Below, piece after piece: positions 6,288-6,615 of a stretch of 6,615 nt of DNA. The first letter of the stretch is position 1; each line of letters opens with the position of its first letter. Source of the DNA: an uncultured Oxalobacteraceae bacterium. GTDB lineage: Bacteria > Pseudomonadota > Gammaproteobacteria > Burkholderiales > Burkholderiaceae. The stretch is from positions 1-6,615 of the forward strand of contig CAMLDH010000218.1 of the NCBI GenBank assembly GCA_946478765.1. The letters are read 5' to 3'. A program made the translations under genes and the position numbers. The notes below the pieces were generated by a model. That model was not told the DNA's origin. It was given only the letters and a program-made list of their open reading frames with translations, and made no database searches.

Positions 6288-6294
6288 AAAGGAG
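6288..6294 (+). promoter_or_regulatory. Strong ribosome binding site of ocd
   Basis: AAAGGAG lies 7 bases before the ATG at 6302. It is the only strong Shine-Dalgarno in the window and fixes the start of the truncated ocd gene. Confidence 0.9.
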
Positions 6295-6301
6295 AATCAA
6301 G

Positions 6302-6615
6302 ATGACCAGATATATCGATGTGAACGACATTCAGCAACTGGTAACAAAGGCAGGCGCGGGACCATTCATGACGACGCTTGCGGAGTACATCCGCTCCGAC
6401 TATTTGCGGTGGAACGAGTTTGAAAAATCAGCGCGCGTAGCGAACCATTTCGATGGCGGCGTGATTGAGCTGATGCCGACGTCAGACAGTGAGCTGTATG
6501 GGTTCAAGTACGTCAATGGCCACCCGAAGAACACCAGGCAAAACATGCTGACCGTGATGGCCTTTGGCGTGCTGGCGGAAGTCGAGACGGGATATCCTGT
6601 ACTGTTCAGCGAATT
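6302..6615 (+). CDS. ocd: Ornithine cyclodeaminase, N-terminal part (3' end outside window)
   Basis: This enzyme of the ornithine cyclodeaminase/mu-crystallin family converts L-ornithine to L-proline and ammonia with bound NAD. Only the first 104 codons are visible and the frame is still open at the right edge. The start MTRYIDVNDIQQLV and the segments KSARVANHFDGGVIELMP (43-60), YGFKYVNGHPKNTRQN (67-82) and VMAFGVLAEVETGYPVLFSE (85-104) match proteobacterial ocd proteins such as that of Pseudomonas putida closely. The lysine in FKYVNGHP (residue 70) is the conserved substrate-carboxylate contact of the family. It lies 132 bases after aphA on the same strand with its own strong ribosome site, so it may be co-transcribed with it or have its own promoter. 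The Rossmann NAD domain lies beyond the window. Confidence 0.93.
   Translation, partial: MTRYIDVNDIQQLVTKAGAGPFMTTLAEYIRSDYLRWNEFEKSARVANHFDGGVIELMPTSDSELYGFKYVNGHPKNTRQNMLTVMAFGVLAEVETGYPVLFSE

Noticed and set aside
6170..6301. Possible small gene between aphA and ocd
   Set aside because: All frames are short, lack a ribosome site and show no recognisable protein; the spacer seems to hold only leader structure.

Overview
The window reads as a stretch of beta-proteobacterial chromosome, probably Burkholderiales/Oxalobacteraceae-like. This rests on moderately high GC, the style of the cytochrome oxidase operon, the CBS-type ClC transporter, and a dRS3/REP-like intergenic repeat; the genus is inference. 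It holds seven protein genes, the first and last cut by the window edges, and no gap over 300 bases.

Bases 1-1790 are the 3' part of a haem-copper oxidase operon: the C-terminal half of subunit I (ctaD), complete subunit III (ctaE), and a small subunit IV. The three are stacked with stop/start overlaps (ATGA, then TGATG), so they are translationally coupled. The subunit IV gene starts in a 12-bp tandem repeat that offers four in-frame ATG codons.

Bases 1791-4428 hold a MarR-family regulator behind an AT-rich, dyad-bearing promoter region. A 264-base spacer follows, dominated by a perfect 35-bp inverted repeat with dRS3-like cores, and then a 580-residue ClC anion transporter with two C-terminal CBS domains. 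The ClC keeps the gating glutamate but appears to lack the internal proton glutamate and the pore tyrosine of the E. coli antiporter.

Bases 4429-6615 hold what looks like a small catabolic unit. An Lrp/AsnC regulator (minus strand) is divergent from an acetylpolyamine amidohydrolase (HDAC fold, all catalytic residues present). This is followed by the N-terminal third of an ornithine cyclodeaminase. The set suggests Lrp-controlled removal of acetyl groups from polyamines or related amino compounds, feeding ornithine-to-proline catabolism. The lrp and ClC genes converge on a 105-base spacer with nested inverted repeats. I see no mobile element genes, CRISPR, tRNA or rRNA. The most useful leads are the lrp-aphA-ocd grouping with its operator-like dyad, and the substituted ClC pore.
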